A stretch of DNA of 64,000 bases from Neodiprion pinetum (GCF_021155775.2 NC_060233.1:6862501-6926500); one strand, 5' to 3'; shown: positions 48,608 to 62,952, counted from the first letter of the stretch. Notes: generated by a model from the sequence alone, not told the origin. Numbers and translations: made by a program.

Positions 48608-50299
48608 TTGGAGAGAGAAAAAGATTATGGCACAACAAAGCAAACCGTTGTGCGTTTATGGTGTATACCTACGACAACTTCGTGACTGCAACACACACTC
48701 TTCGCGATGCAGGCTTAGAACGTGATCGGAGTCCCGAGTTGCTCCAGAACGAATTCTTTTTTCTCTCTCTTTCTCTCTCAAAATGTATACGCGAACATTT
48801 CATTTCTCATTCTGCTCGGACATGTATTATTATTATTATTATTATTATACGTTTTTGTCCAACCTGCGAGAATTTTTCTCTACTTGTTCGTTGTTTCGAA
48901 ATAATTTCACTAGATAAATCGAGTGACGATTCAGACACTTTGTGATATTGCGGTGCTTCGGTGAAGATGTATTGCAATTTTTACGAAGCGTATAGACAAA
49001 CATATTATGTATGCAGAGGAGAACGAAATGCAGGTGTATAAAATTGACGAGGCGGGAGACAATTTCAATTTTAGAGTTGGGAGAATAGGTAAAAAAATAA
49101 ATATATTTACGAAGATTCGCAAGATTTAAATACTTTTGGAATTTTGCAAGGGATTTTCTCAACGGTAATTGTGAGCTCTTTGATTTTTTTTTTTTATCGT
49201 CATTTTCTTCTCACTTTGATCAGGTTACTACAGATCGGTTGTTTTTATTCTGAAAAAAAAAAAAAAAAAAAAACTAATTGAAGCTGATAATTCTCGTTTT
49301 AGAATGCACCTGACGTTTGAGCAAGAAAATTTTACCATACTTGTAAACTGTATTCAAGCTACCAGTTGCAAAAGTTTCTGCAACGAATCTGCAGTTATTC
49401 GCCTACGGACATTTTTCATTCTTTTTTTTTTTTTTTGTTTTTTATTTTTCTTCAGCTGTTCTATTTTTCTATTTTTCGAATAGCACGGAAATCGGATGGT
49501 ACCTGTAACGAAATACATGTTTCAAAAAAATACTATAATTGTGGGAAATTAATTCGAAGGTGATACGCCAGCATAAATTAAATGATGATATGTCTTTTAA
49601 TTAAGTCCGTCCGGATCATAAATATGAAAAAAAATGAAAAAAAAAAAAATACAAAAAATTATGAGCAATGCATCGGGTTAGCATGATTTAGGATTATCAA
49701 GTATTTGCAATATTCTTTTCACCGAACGCATCTGTAAATTCATTTCTAGTATGGTGAAAAAAAAACAAACAAACGTGAAGAAAAAAAAAAATTGATAATC
49801 ATCTTACATTTTCAAATTCAACTATCAATTTAATTATATATTGTGAAAAATTGAAGTTTTTCTTTTATTTTTCTCCTTTCAAGTCTCACAAGCGTATCAA
49901 AATTTCTTTTCCCATATATTGTTATAAATATACGTTACACGTATAAATCTTTAAGAAAGGCATCGAATATCAGAAACTTTTTTACACAGCTTTGTGATAA
50001 AAACAAAAGAGAACGACAAAGACGAATGTAAAAAATTACTGTTGGTGAAATCTTAAGAAAACCATCTTTGTCTAATAAAATTAAAAAAATAAAATAAAAA
50101 ACTCTCATCAAAATCGCACAAAACAAAAGCGGCAAATAAATTGAACGCTTTTGGAGTAAAAAACAAAAATAAATAAATGAAAAAAAAAAAATAAAAAAAA
50201 AGAACAAAAGAACTAAAAATAGTAATAAAATAAACACGCGGCAAATATCCTCGTATAAAACGCGGGAATCCGCAAGATGTGCTCGATACTGTAGAACCA

Positions 50300-50435
50300 A
50301 CGTTTAACTACTCGTCGGGAGGACTGTTGGAGGGGGCGGCGGGGGGGAGGTGGGGGGCAGTTGGGCCTGTTGGGCCCGAGTGGGGAGGGGGGCAGTGGGC
50401 CGAGCAAGTCGAGCGCCTCAACCTCCTTTCACTTT
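50300..50435. other. Isolated GC-rich patch in the intron
   Basis: A G-rich run on the plus strand (GGAGGGGGCGGCGGGGGGG) stands out in AT-rich DNA. On the minus strand it is open as a Pro-rich frame ending APSNSPPDE then stop, but the upstream sequence lacks a credible acceptor. It could be G-quadruplex-forming. Not called as an exon. Confidence 0.4.
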
Positions 50436-52204
50436 CAACGTGCTTATATTATGACCGGGTAGAGTCTGTATACGTTTATAAAACGCGTTAGTGTATTTTT
50501 TACGGTTGTATACGTGATCCACACAATTGCAAATAGCGTCCATTTCAGCCATTTTATTCGTTTCAAGTATATTACAGACAGAATGCCACGTTGCTCTTGC
50601 CAATCTCTTGACTGCATCCCATGATGTGAGATGTGAACCTATCGTGTAACGTGGGTTATAATAAGTAAAATTATAATGCGCTGTCTGTTGTATCGAAATA
50701 CGGAGTTATTGTTGAACGCGTGACGATAAACGTCGAATTTAGATCGATATGCTACACTCCGCGTTATGTTGAATTGCGAATTGAAAAAAAAAAAAATGAA
50801 TAAATGAAGAAAAAAAAAAACAAGTTACGTCTTTGAGTATTAATTGTAATATAGGTATGTGGAGGTATGCATATTTCTTGTTCTAAATTTATAATCAAAT
50901 TAGTGGCACTTGTTAGCAATACCACGAACTCTGCGCTCGGTATTAATTTAAAAACTCGCATACGCGGCGAAATTTCTTCAATTCTTGTACGATAAGTTCG
51001 ATCTCGTTACAATTTTGATGATTTCCTTTTTTTCATTACGGTTAAAATGATATTCATAAGCTTTTTTCCTTCGAATTTACAACGACGTTTGATATTTTTC
51101 TATTGCGGTGTTTATGGCATTTTTCTTTTTTTTCTATCCACTACGATTGGACTTCGAAGTCATTGAATTTTTATTATTCTTACATAGAAGAGATATTATC
51201 AGTAAAATCTATAGGATAATGTACAGAGTATCGAAATGTCTTGATTTTAAGGTTACGATTTTGAAAAAAAAAACCAGATTTTCTTCCTTTTTTTTTTTCT
51301 TCAAAGCATAAGTACATCAAAGGATGTTACCAGTCATTCGAAATTGTATACACATAACATATACATCGCTACTTATATATATTTTTGTTTTTTTATTTTC
51401 ACGCGTTAAAATAATTGGAACTAATCAGAGGAGAAGAAGAAAACTAATAGCTCCAAAAGTTCATTCAATTGAGCTTTTTTTTTTTCATCTCTTTTCAATT
51501 TCTTGCAAGTTTATGTTATACTATAGGATAAAGATTATATTCACAAATCACGCGTAACGGTGATATACTTCAAGGCTTAAATTATCTTACTGTGAAAAGA
51601 CAAGAAAAAAAAAAAAAAAAAGTAAAAGAACAATATTAACGGGGGGTGGGAAAAAAAAAACAACGCTCGACAAATAACAAATTCGACTAATGGTACCTTC
51701 GTTGGTAAATGGATACGTTGTTTTTTTTTTTCTTTCATCAACTGGATCGCGCGAGCATGATCGGGCTTTCAAAAACAATGAAAAAAAAAAAAAAATAAAA
51801 ATGTATCATCGGATGAAATGTATATAAGAAAAAAAAAAAAAAAAAAAAAAGACTCGATTTTATAAATTTTCGATAGGTGGTAGAAATTGTAATAATCATT
51901 GTTATAAATACCTGTGCCTGTAAAATCGCGTACACAAGGTACGTAGAATATATACGGATCAATTATGCCGCTAGCAATGACATTATACTTACATACCGAT
52001 CACGAATAACTACCCATAATAATATAATACATATATGTAGATATACGAAGGAGAGCTTTGACGAAGGCCGTTTTCTCAACTTCCGTGATAACACTTTCCC
52101 ATTCCTCGCCGCGTATTTACACACCGTATTATCTATATTGTACATTTGTATAATGCATAATACCGAGACTGTACAAGGGAATCCACGTTTAAGTATGCGT
52201 TTGT

Positions 52205-52206
<2 letters not shown>

Positions 52207-52258
<52 letters not shown>
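52207..52258. repeat. (AT)n microsatellite
   Basis: About 26 AT units, immediately 3' (on the minus strand) of the candidate exon at 52288-52375. Confidence 0.95.
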
Positions 52259-52260
<2 letters not shown>

Positions 52261-52287
52261 AACGTACTTGATTCGTGTTGTATATAC

Positions 52288-52375
52288 CTGTAAGTTTTGC
52301 TCCAATGTCACGGGCTTCGAGACGGCGGAGAACCCGGAACCGGAAACAGGCATCGATAAATCATAACAATTCTCG
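52288..52375 (-). other. Candidate exon with an open frame (possibly alternative or untranslated first exon)
   Basis: On the minus strand a GC-balanced block breaks the AT-rich background and ends at a good donor (ACTTACAG|GTATAT). From ATG 52353 it encodes MPVSGSGFSAVSKPVTLEQN then LQ, phase 0 at the donor. It cannot splice in frame to ftz-f1 exon 44463, which needs phase 1 (a direct join gives a stop after five codons). As a cassette between the DNA-binding exon and 44463 it would also introduce a stop. It might be a 5' exon of an isoform, a non-coding exon or a nested gene. The acceptor at 52376 is weak. Confidence 0.3.
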
Positions 52376-54314
52376 CTTCACGGTTTTATAAGTAAAATAA
52401 AGAAAGAAAGAAAGAAAGAAAAAAAGAAAAAGAAAAATCAGACACTCCGGGCTCGTTACACGTTACTTACAATTTTTGCAAGAGAGACCGAACAATATAA
52501 TTACGGTAAATATGAAATTTTAAGAAATGTACATGCACGTGTAACTTTGTATAATTTAAAAACAATTCTCTAAATTTTTCACACTTTTATCTCATCTCTC
52601 AATTTAAGATACACGTGTTTCGGACACATTTTCAGCGGCAGTATTTTATTTTAAGAGTAAATTAATAGTTTTAGTTGAGATAAGAGTTTGAAAAAATTTG
52701 ATAATTCTTTTTTAATTATTTAATGTTGATTTGAACGGCGTGCCGGAAACAAATCGCCAACACCCTCAATAACGACCACCCTAATACACACACACACACG
52801 AACACACATATATATATATATACAGTGAACTAATAATACGCGAGAAGAAATCATAACGAGAAATAAGAAATTCGTAATCATTATATATATATATATATAT
52901 ATACACTTCATATGTAAATCGGGATGAAGAAATTCACTGTATCCTATTGAGGTCACAGCGACGATAAATAACAAAGCTGGGTAAATGTTTTAATTTCATA
53001 ATTATAAGGAAACGAACAAAGTTGTTTTCTCGTTCATTTTTCGTTTTTTTTTTTTCTCTTTCCAAGAGTTAAAATCCTTAGGGTGTTAAAAATTAGTTAC
53101 AAATCAAAGATCCTGAGATTTATAGTTTAATTGGAAGATTATTTTTACATAACGTCGCATTTTTGTACAATGACTCACTCGAATTGTAACTGGAATTATT
53201 TCCTATCATGGTTGACCTGAATTTATCAAGTTTCCGTGCATCATTCGTGCAGAATGCGCGATGAAAATTTAGGCGATCGGCTGAATGAATAAATTAAAGA
53301 AAGATAAAAAAAAGAACAGAAGGAAACGAAAACCATGCCGAGAGACGGACGTCACTATCGTTTTTTGAAGCAGAATCGCGGTGAATGAATCTGGGATAAG
53401 CTTGATAAATGAAACGTGGTGTATAACGGGTAAGATGGAATATCTCAAGGCCGTTGCAACGTTTTCAATAAAAGAAAAAGAAACGAATGACGAGTATAAC
53501 GAAGTGAAATGAAAGAAATTAAATTGACATTAAATAAATATAATATTCATCAACGACGACAATATTTAGCCAAGTAAGAATATTTATTCTTGTATTTGAC
53601 AAGTTGAACGGACTTTAACATGACGATATAACCATGTCCGAATGTTAGATCTAACTTGACGATATGCTAATGGGTATATTAAATCGGAATGACTCGCTGA
53701 ACGCGTCCATGTAATATATTGATACCAATATAACTAATTACCGTCAAACCCGTCATAAAAATCTCGCGGAAATGTTTTTTTTTCTTGTTTTTTTTTTTTC
53801 AATCGCGCACAACGATAACGTGTTTCGATAGTCGAGTTATAACATCGTCGAGTAGAAAATTAAGAAATAAAATAAAACAAGGAAATCAAAATTTTGTGAA
53901 ACAACCGAAGTTTCGAATGGTCGGAAACAAGACGGTTCAAAGTTACGAAATGCTAGATTCCGAAAATTCCAAAAATTAGAATACACTCGACGAGTGGGTT
54001 TTGAAAAATCAGAAAAACTGAAAATCAGGATAACCCGGATTCCGAAAGTAAAAATATCGAAAATCCAAAAGAAAGAAAGATCAAAGTGGTGAAATTTCCA
54101 GAAATTTCCAGAAAAGCCAGAAATTCACGGAACTGAAAATCTTCGATCATTCAGAATGTCGATGTTTCAGATTTAAAAATTTCCTCATTATCGGACGTTC
54201 GGAAATTTGAGCCTCGGATTTCGGACCATTCAAAACTTTGATGTTTCGGCAAAGTGTGTATTCTTTACTTCAAATTTTGCCGCCAAAAAAAATCGCAACT
54301 TTTCAAAATCGGAT

Positions 54315-54336
54315 TTCCACCCCCCCCCCCCCCCCC
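54315..54336. repeat. Poly-C / poly-A homopolymer junction
   Basis: A C-run of about 18 followed shortly by an A-run. Such tracts are often unreliable in assemblies. Confidence 0.8.
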
Positions 54337-55414
54337 GGAAAAAAAAAAAAATTAATAAATAAATTCATACAGTACGTTCTGCGTTGCAGATGAAATCGAG
54401 GATTGTTGAACCGCGTAAATTATTTTGTGGTCGTTTATACGCATATGCGCGAGTTTCTCTCCTCCACAAGGGACAAAGAAATATCATTTCTCGCGAGAAG
54501 AATCGCGCAGGTTGGGTGCAATAAAATGACTGTTTATGACGCGTGTGACGTACAATATGCATATATATATATATATATATAACATGTCACTCGTTTTTAT
54601 TGTATTTTATTGTATCGTACATTAAACAGGTGGATAAAACTTTTATTTTCAATAAAAATGTACCAAGAGCTCGGTTATAATTCGTACAATTATAATAACG
54701 GTACTCGAAATTAGCGTGTAAAAGCAACACGCGCGGGGATTGCTGGGAGAAAAACAAGTCAAAAATCCACGAAGCACAAAAACAGACAAAATGAAAAAAA
54801 AAAAAAAAAAAATACAACAAAGAGAGACAAAAATTTAAGACAAATCGCTAATTCTGCACAAAGGACAGAATGATTTTTTTTTGAATTTTACGACTACGTT
54901 ACACGTATATATGAATAATGCATTCTTTATCGATGTTATCGTTGTCGGTCGAATTCGGAGAGTATAAAGTGAATTTTTAACGAGAATTGAAAAAGGGAAG
55001 AAGATCGACTTCGGGACTAGGTAGAAAAGAAGAGACTAGAAAGAAGGAAAGGAAGGATAAAAAAAAAAAAATAAAAAAAATAAAAGAAAAAAGTATACAA
55101 TTTTTGTACAACTCATCGCACGATTCTGTATCTCATTTTAACCTTGGATTAACCTCTCGTCATCGCGATGCCAATACCCTCCGAAACGGTGTGCAGTGTG
55201 CAGGTTCATTATACATAATTGAAAAGTTTTTCACCTCAGCCGTTATACGCGCTGTGTATGTAAAAATGTATAATAAAAGTTTACGTATTATTTCAATTTT
55301 TTTTTTTAAATATATATTATAAATCTCGATGAAAACCGCGTTGCAATTTTCGAAACAATAACATCGATTATGCACACAACCGCGGTATCATGGATATATT
55401 ATTGTAGGATATAT

Positions 55415-56235
55415 GGGTAATTCCACGCGAACCCAACGAACGTCTGATCCTCGTCATTTTTGATTTCGTTCAAAATTTTTTTGTGCGATTATTCAAATTC
55501 CGAAACAGTGCCCCGAATTAGTTTTCATAGTTTTTATTCAACTGATTAATTATTTATAAATATTGAGAGTGGTCTTGAAAATGACCTTTTTTTAAAATTC
55601 TCAAAAACTGTAGTTTTTTTTTTACAAACATTTCAAGACCGGGTCCATAATGGATCGATTCATTTTTTTTCTATTCCTTTATTCACGGTTTCAATATTTT
55701 TGACCAACTAAACTAACATCGTTTAAGCGGTCATGAAATTTCCAAAAACATTCTCGAAACAACAATTTTTCACTTGTAAAATTTCTAGACCTGTTTGTTT
55801 CATTGTGGAACGATTTTTGGTCAACTTTTTCAACATATTCAACTTTTCTTTATACTTTGTAACTTCGTAATAAAACCGGTCGAGAAATGTTCCAAGTGAA
55901 AGATAGAAGTTTGGAAAATTTTTCGGAAATTTTCGGCAGGTTCAAACAACGTTTCAGTTTCTCAGAAAAAAAAAATAAATAAATAAATAAATAAGTAAAT
56001 AAATGAAATAAAAAAAAGAAAAAATGAAAGTGCACAATAAAAGTAGAAAAACAAATCAGCCTATCACGGGCCCGGTTTTGAAGTGTTTAAAAAAGAAAAT
56101 ACGGTTTTTGACAATTTTCAAAAAGATCACTTTCAACATATTTATAAATAATTGGAACACAAATTCTGGGCACTGTTTCAGAGTTGTAACAAATGCCGAG
56201 TGTCGAACGTTGTTTGGGTTCGCAAGGAATTACCC
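55415..56235. mobile_element. DNA element with about 25-bp terminal inverted repeats (821 bp)
   Basis: The left end GGGTAATTCCACGCGAACCC (55415) is matched by the reverse complement of the right end GGGTTCGCAAGGAATTACCC (ends 56235), with a few mismatches. CAGTGCCC-type words repeat inside both ends in inverted order (about 55508 and 56168). Flanks are ATAT on both sides. No ORF is present. It is a non-autonomous element of unassigned superfamily. Confidence 0.7.
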
Positions 56236-57724
56236 ATATATACATATTATACCACGCATACGTGTTTTACATTAATTTTATACACGTATGCATAAAATAT
56301 ATAGCATGCTTATCGGAGTGATGCAGAACTACGTCATTCTGACGTACGTAATAACATGCAGCGATCAAACTGTCGCGGCGATCACTCGAAACGTTCTGAT
56401 AATAATAACGATAATAATAATAATAATAACAGAGACGAAGCGAACCGAAAAAGGGAAAGTTATGAAAAAAATAAATAAATAAAAATAGGCGTTATTCTCT
56501 TGGACAAATTTTGCACAGGTGTCGTATACAACGTATGCGAAAAAAGTAAAGAATCATATTCACTCATTGCACTCGTAATATAACGAGATCGATACAATTG
56601 TTATGTTGTCATTCGTTGAAAGAAATGGATAAATCAATTACCGGGTATAAACTTTGGCATGAATTGTACACCTGTTATAGAAAAGTATATTGGTATACGA
56701 TCAATTTCCGACGAGTGTAATTTTAACCAAATTTTTGATAAACAGAACAATACGTGACTTGTCGTATTCAAAATTCTCTTATACACACACACACACGCTA
56801 TTCTATAAATAATAATAATAATAAAGAAATTAGCGCATTCTGTGTCAAGCGGAATATAGGTGAAATTTATTAACCCCGATAATTCTAATCGTCTCGATTA
56901 AATCTAGTCATCTTCTTAGTGGAACGATTTCGACAAGTTTGCAAACAAAACTCGTCGGAATAGATGGAAGATACAAATAAAAAATAAAAATAAAAAAACA
57001 ATCAAATTCCACATCCGAAGGTTACTTGTAAATTTTTGACATTCGTTTTCAACATGTTCGAGAATTCTAGCGTTTGCCGGATGCAGAGAAAAAAAGATAA
57101 AATAAAATAAGAAAAGAAAGAAAGTAACGATAATAATAATGTTCAAAATAATAATAACAAACAAACAAGCAAATAAATAATATACGCTCCGAGAAAAACG
57201 AAAAAAAATATAAATCATGGATCAAACATGAAACGTCGACAACAAGTCGCAAGTGTTTCGTCTTCCGAATGAAAACGAAAACGAAAAGGAAAGTTCCACG
57301 TACGTACCGTACATAAATGCATACGTACGTACAGAGTGTGCGGGCGAAGGAAGCGCGTGTTAAAGTGCAGTTTAAACACCGTGATCAGTTGAACTCGAGT
57401 ACAAACGAGAAGCTTTTTAACGAGCGCGTCGCATTGATGTATGTATTCGTTGTAATAACACGAGATTAATTATACACGCACTGAGACAAATATTTATTTG
57501 TTACGGTAACTAGTAAAAATTCATTAAAACAGGTATCGTTGACAAAAAAAAAAAAAAAAACAAAAAAAAAACTGTTTGAATATTGTTGGAATTACGAAAA
57601 ACGAGCTACGCCTAACCATTTTCCGCTATTGTCGTACCTTTTTTTTTTTTGGTTGTTGCAACGCAAAATCAGTTTCCGAGGTTTACTCTACTTTTTTAGT
57701 CAAACAAGGCTTTAACGTCAATTT

Positions 57725-57940
57725 TTCGTTGCGCGAGCGTTAAATTTTCGCAACGGTTACCACGAAAATCTAGCAAGAGTGATCGTAACGAGAAAGAACA
57801 GCAACGGATACCAGACTTTCCGGCCACGGCTATAAAACTAATTTTCATTTTCCGCCTAGAACTATATTATTCGATCGTGGTAAAAAATGAAAATAGTCAA
57901 GGACCGAGCGGTAACCGGAACTTAAAATTTCTCTCACAAT
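57725..57940 (-). repeat. Dispersed repeat, copy 2 (inverted relative to 41967-42175)
   Basis: Read on the minus strand it has GGTTACCGCTCGGTCCTTGA, TAGTTCTAGGCGGAAAAT and GGAAAGTCTGGTATCCGTTG, collinear with the copy at 41967. The two inverted copies flank the long ftz-f1 exon and about 15.5 kb of gene. Confidence 0.7.
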
Positions 57941-58068
57941 CAGTGCGTATTGCAACAATACGTAACTAAGTTATCCTGTAGAATAATAGAAATCCACCAG
58001 CGATGCAACATCGCACGCATGGTGGTAATATGTATATATACTGTAAATGCTGTTCTTATTATTGCTAT

Positions 58069-58119
58069 TACTGTTATTATTATTATTATTATTGTTATTA
58101 TTGTTATTATTATTTTACT
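58069..58119. repeat. (TTA/TTG)n imperfect trinucleotide repeat
   Basis: An interrupted run of TTATTATTATTG-type units. ORFs through it are leucine or tyrosine homopolymers and not genes. Confidence 0.85.
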
Positions 58120-59185
58120 GCAAAGGTATGCGCGACAATGACGTCAGTTTCAACTTTGGCCGGTATATCGAGTTATTTTCTTGGCCACCCTTTCTTTCAC
58201 CTCTCGTCCTGCCACGTTATACATACATGTATGTACCTCTGACGCGTACATGCATACGACACATGTGGGCGTAATGCAAGGAGAGAGAGAGAGAGAGAGA
58301 GACACACCGCACGATATCCTGCAGATCGCGGCGACAAAACACCGCACAAGCACTGCGTCCCGATGCATGAGATGAGATCAAGCAGGTTGTTCGCGTTCCT
58401 TCTCTCCTGCACCTACTCGCGAGTGTTTTGGTTATCTTTGAGCCGAGGAATGCGCGAGCATCCGCAGCTCCAAGGCCAGAGACGACCGGTTGAGAGAGTG
58501 GGAGAGAGTGACAAAATAAGAAAAAAAAAAAAATAAAAATAAACAAATAAATAAACAAAAAACGATCAAGAAAAACTTTCCCCATTTTTCATTCAACGTC
58601 CCCTCCTCCCTTCTTATACATATGCAATAATGACGATACATACGCACGCACATGCGTGTATACGTCTACGGAGGCGGCGGGTCTAAAAATCCGTCGATTA
58701 TCTACAGCGGTTTTAAAATCCCCATCATCCGTTGCACCCTTTCTTAATTCCGAGTCGTGTTTTTTTTTTCAAATTTCTTTTTTTTTCCCCCATCCTCATA
58801 GATATCTCTACTATGTTCCAGCTAAATAATAACCGTTAAAATTTATTAATTACGCAGCGCAGTTTTACAATTCACAGAGAGACAGAGATATTGTGTAGAT
58901 ACGTATGCGTGTATAAACATATTTAATATGTGTACGTGCGTGCGTCTAGTTTTTCTTTAGTGAAATTTTTCACGAGATCAATCCAGCTGAAATGACAAAA
59001 TCCGGCGCGGATGCAAAAATTGAAATAAAAATCCACTTACATTGTGTATAATATTTAAGCTGAGGCTAATTGCTCGCTTTGCGATTCCGACACCAGCCGC
59101 AATTTTTTTTTATGCTACATAAAAAAAAAAAAAAAAAAAGTCGTGCCGCGGTAATTATTGTCCGAAAAGAAACAACAACAATAAC

Positions 59186-59186
59186 G

Positions 59187-59249
<63 letters not shown>
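59186..59249. repeat. (TAA)n microsatellite
   Basis: About 21 uninterrupted units. Overlapping ORFs on both strands are isoleucine-rich by-products. Confidence 0.96.
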
Positions 59250-59250
<1 letters not shown>

Positions 59251-60394
59251 ATCGAACGTTGAATACAACAAAAAGCGAACATCGCGAACGAGAAGTTTCA
59301 GCCGTTTCAGCCCTTTTTGCAAAAAAAAAATTCATTACAATCCATGTAACATCGCAAGTTATCGATAATCGAAAAAGCCGATTTCTTTCTATATGCTTGT
59401 TTTTTTTTTTACTCTTTTCCAAAATCGTTCAATTTCATGACCAAAGGTATGAAATTTTTGCAAGAACGATATCAAGTCTCGTTTCGCACGTCGCAATGAC
59501 AAATCATCTTCAACGGGGGTCTGAGAGAATATAATTTTCGTAAATCGGTATAACAGGAGTAAAAAAAAAAAAAAAAAAAAGAAAGAAAGAAAAAGAAAAG
59601 ATGCGGTAGGACAGATATAAAAATGAGAAAAAGAAAAAGAACAAGATTCTCGGTGCAGGCAGGGATCGCACATCGGTAATCGGGACGTTGCACAACCCCC
59701 GCTTCTTTGTATATATACATAATGTGTGTGTGTGTTAACCTTTCGCGAGTTGCAGTTAAGCCAAGCAGCCAGGCAGGCAAACAGGTAGATAGATAGCTAG
59801 ATAACTAACTAGATAGTATGAGATAGGATAGGTAGGTGGATGGACAGAGAGGGAAAGGTAGTGAAACAAGTGTCTGTGCGCGTGTGTGCGGTTACAGATA
59901 TAACGTGGTAATATTTAAACGTGACACAATAATTATGAAATTTGTAAGTTGATTTCTAAACGTGTTCGTATAATACAACCTCGGCAACTATATCATCCAC
60001 GCACAATTACATTTCAGTTCCCTCCCTACACTCCTAGTTTTTACATTTTTCTGTCCACATGTACGTACAACAAGTCGGTAAATCAGCAGTTGCCGTATGT
60101 AACTGTAATCCGGTTAAAGCGGTGCCGAAAATTAATTAAGATTTCTGTGCAACCTCGCACGTAATAAATACATATATATATATATATATACATATGCTTG
60201 TGTGAGAAACGCTGAGAAATTTTAGTTCAATAGTAAAACCGTTTTTCATTAACAATACGCGTATAATACAAAGACTGTTATACGTAGTCAGGTATGAACA
60301 TGCATATATACCTATAATAATACAGGTGAAGACCGTGTGTTTTCAATTACAGGTCGTAAGTTGACCCGAGAGCTTTTAAAATTATACAGGCATA

Positions 60395-60426
<32 letters not shown>

Positions 60427-60869
60427 CATACATACATCATTTTAAATTAACGTTGTAAAATTAAATTTATGGGCTGCAATATTTTGACATCTTTTAACTG
60501 ATATACGAGCCCTGATTTATGCTGTTCAAGTCAATTTAAACGTGTATATATTACACGTTATGCAGACTTTCACAACATTTCATGCAAACTGTGATAAAAA
60601 TCAGGGTATGGTTAGAGGTACAAATTTCGCCAAATTTCCCAAGAAAGTGAACAAACAAATAAATAAAATATATATCGTAATATCGAAACATGAATTAACT
60701 TCCGATTCGTGAAAAAAAAAAAAAAAAACTTTCCTGCATATATATAAAATGATTACAAACAAAACACAACGTTATACGGGCGGGTCTCGTATACGCAAGA
60801 AAAGTTTAAATACACGAAATATCTGTACACCTTATGTGAATTAAATGTAGACGAATAGTTGGATGCGCG

Positions 60870-60872
<3 letters not shown>

Positions 60873-60921
<49 letters not shown>

Positions 60922-60922
60922 A
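60873..60922. repeat. (TA)n(TG)n compound microsatellite
   Basis: About 19 TA units followed by five TG units. Confidence 0.93.
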
Positions 60923-62894
60923 TATACATATTACAACAACGATAACTATCTGTATTTTGAAATCCATGCGCAGGCGCGATGATCTTTTCCCGTCGTATGC
61001 TATGACGCAATACGTGCGTTACATTCATGTTCTTGTACACACGTGTATACCTACGGTGTACGCATCCGTACATGCATATGTATGCATCTATGCGAGGTGC
61101 GTTAGCTAAGTATTTAAAATTCATGTAGTGTGCAGAAAATGTTTGGTACAAGCATACCTGCGATAATGTTCGAACTGAGAATGATTGAATGAATAATAAT
61201 AAAGATGAATAAAAGTAAAAAGCGAAATTAAAATCTTCGTAACGTCACGATGCCCCGCTGCAATAATTAAACGTTGGCCAATACGTGTAATAATATGCAC
61301 ACGATATTCGTGAGAGCGTACAAAATGTGTTGTAATGAAATAATTTCGTATACGTCAAAAAGAGGAGGTGAATATAGGTGAATATAGAAGAGGAGAGTGA
61401 AGGAATGAAATAAAAAAAAAAGAAAAAAAAAGAACAAATTAAATTATCCACTCAATTAACCTCAAATGCGTGCAATATTTGCAAAGGTAGAGAGAGAGAG
61501 AGAGAGAGAGAGATGGAAAAAAAGATTTCAAAGAAAATGCAAGTATTTTGAAAGTAGGTCACGTATTACAACCAAGTGTAGTTTAATAAATTAAACTCGA
61601 AGGAAAGAAGTATGATGTAAACACATACATGTATATACAGACAAACGTTGAAAATGGGCAAATAGTCGTCGTTGTTGTCGGAGGGACGGATTTTTTATTA
61701 TTATTTTTTTATTTTTTTTGTTTTTTATAGGAATGCCCGTTACAACTGCAGTTCGGATTTATTTAAGTTGGACCATTGCAAAACTGTGAAACTGTGAAAC
61801 TGACCACTTTCATAGGCACCGAGAGAACAACTGCACACAACACAACCGTTCTGTGAAGTGACGAAATCTAAATTTATTAGGGCGTATAACTGCTCGAGCG
61901 AGCGTTTGGTTAGTAGTGCGAAATTCACCGAGAGTATCGAGTCTATAATCCATAAACATATATGCCCGTATCGTACATGCAATTGTGTATAATCTTACAA
62001 GATATAATAACCTCGTCACAATTTCGTGTGTAATATAATTTTGATATTTTCGCGTCACGATCTGATCGACGGATGAATTTTTAACTCTACTTTTTCTCTA
62101 TATTATTGCAAATGAATGTCGGTCTTTTTTTTTTTTTTCCTTTTTAGACCATTTTTATTTTCCTCAATACACAGAGCGGTGAAAGATAATTGTAAAGATA
62201 CCGAGCGATGTTACGGAAAAATTTTTTACTACGTAGTAATAACAATTTATTGAATTATTCGTTAGAGGCACGAGTTTTTATAGATATATATATATATATA
62301 TATCATACGTTGAAATTTTATTCGCGCGAATGTTACGAGTTGTCAAAAATCAAAGAATCAAAGTATATTTTTACATCACGTACGACAGCTTCTAGTTTTT
62401 TTTTTTTTTTTGAAAATTTCACAATTCTTCCTTTCGTTGTCTTCATATATTTCTTTTTTCTTTTCAATTCCATTTACAAAATAATTATCCACTTTACATA
62501 ATCGGTACGTTAATTGTCATTAGCAGTAATTGTACAAGTTATAAAACTCTAATTAATTATTTATTAGCCAAATCCAAAGCAATATTACACAACCAACGTG
62601 CACTTGTGAGATTTACCCAAGATCCGGTACACCTGATAAAACAGTGGACGAGACTTATTTTTATTTTTTTTTTTTTTATAGGAATTCCTAATGATACCAG
62701 ACAGCGGTTTCGTCTCAATCAATTGGTCAGTCGTCGAATCGAAGTCAAGAACGTTAAAAATCTTAAACGATGGGGGGAAAAACAGAGAAAAAAGAACGAA
62801 CTATCTGGTATTACTAGACTAGACTGAGAAAAACGGGCGTGCGATTGTGAGTTAACGAGTCATTTTGTTGAATGAAGCGGAGAAATATGTAGTT

Positions 62895-62899
<5 letters not shown>

Positions 62900-62949
<50 letters not shown>
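62900..62949. repeat. (TC)n microsatellite
   Basis: About 25 TC units. Shorter GA/TC tracts occur at 58281-58302, 61490-61512, 63368-63389 and 63697-63722. Confidence 0.95.

Positions 62950-62952
<3 letters not shown>

Noticed and set aside
50213..50407. Proline-rich minus-strand frame
   Set aside because: Explained by G/C-run composition; no acceptor with a pyrimidine tract.
62563..62827. Plus-strand frames with QRALVRFTQDPVHLIKQW, loosely like a BAF60-type segment
   Set aside because: Similarity covers under 20 residues, the frame then enters a poly-T tract, and nothing else of that family follows.
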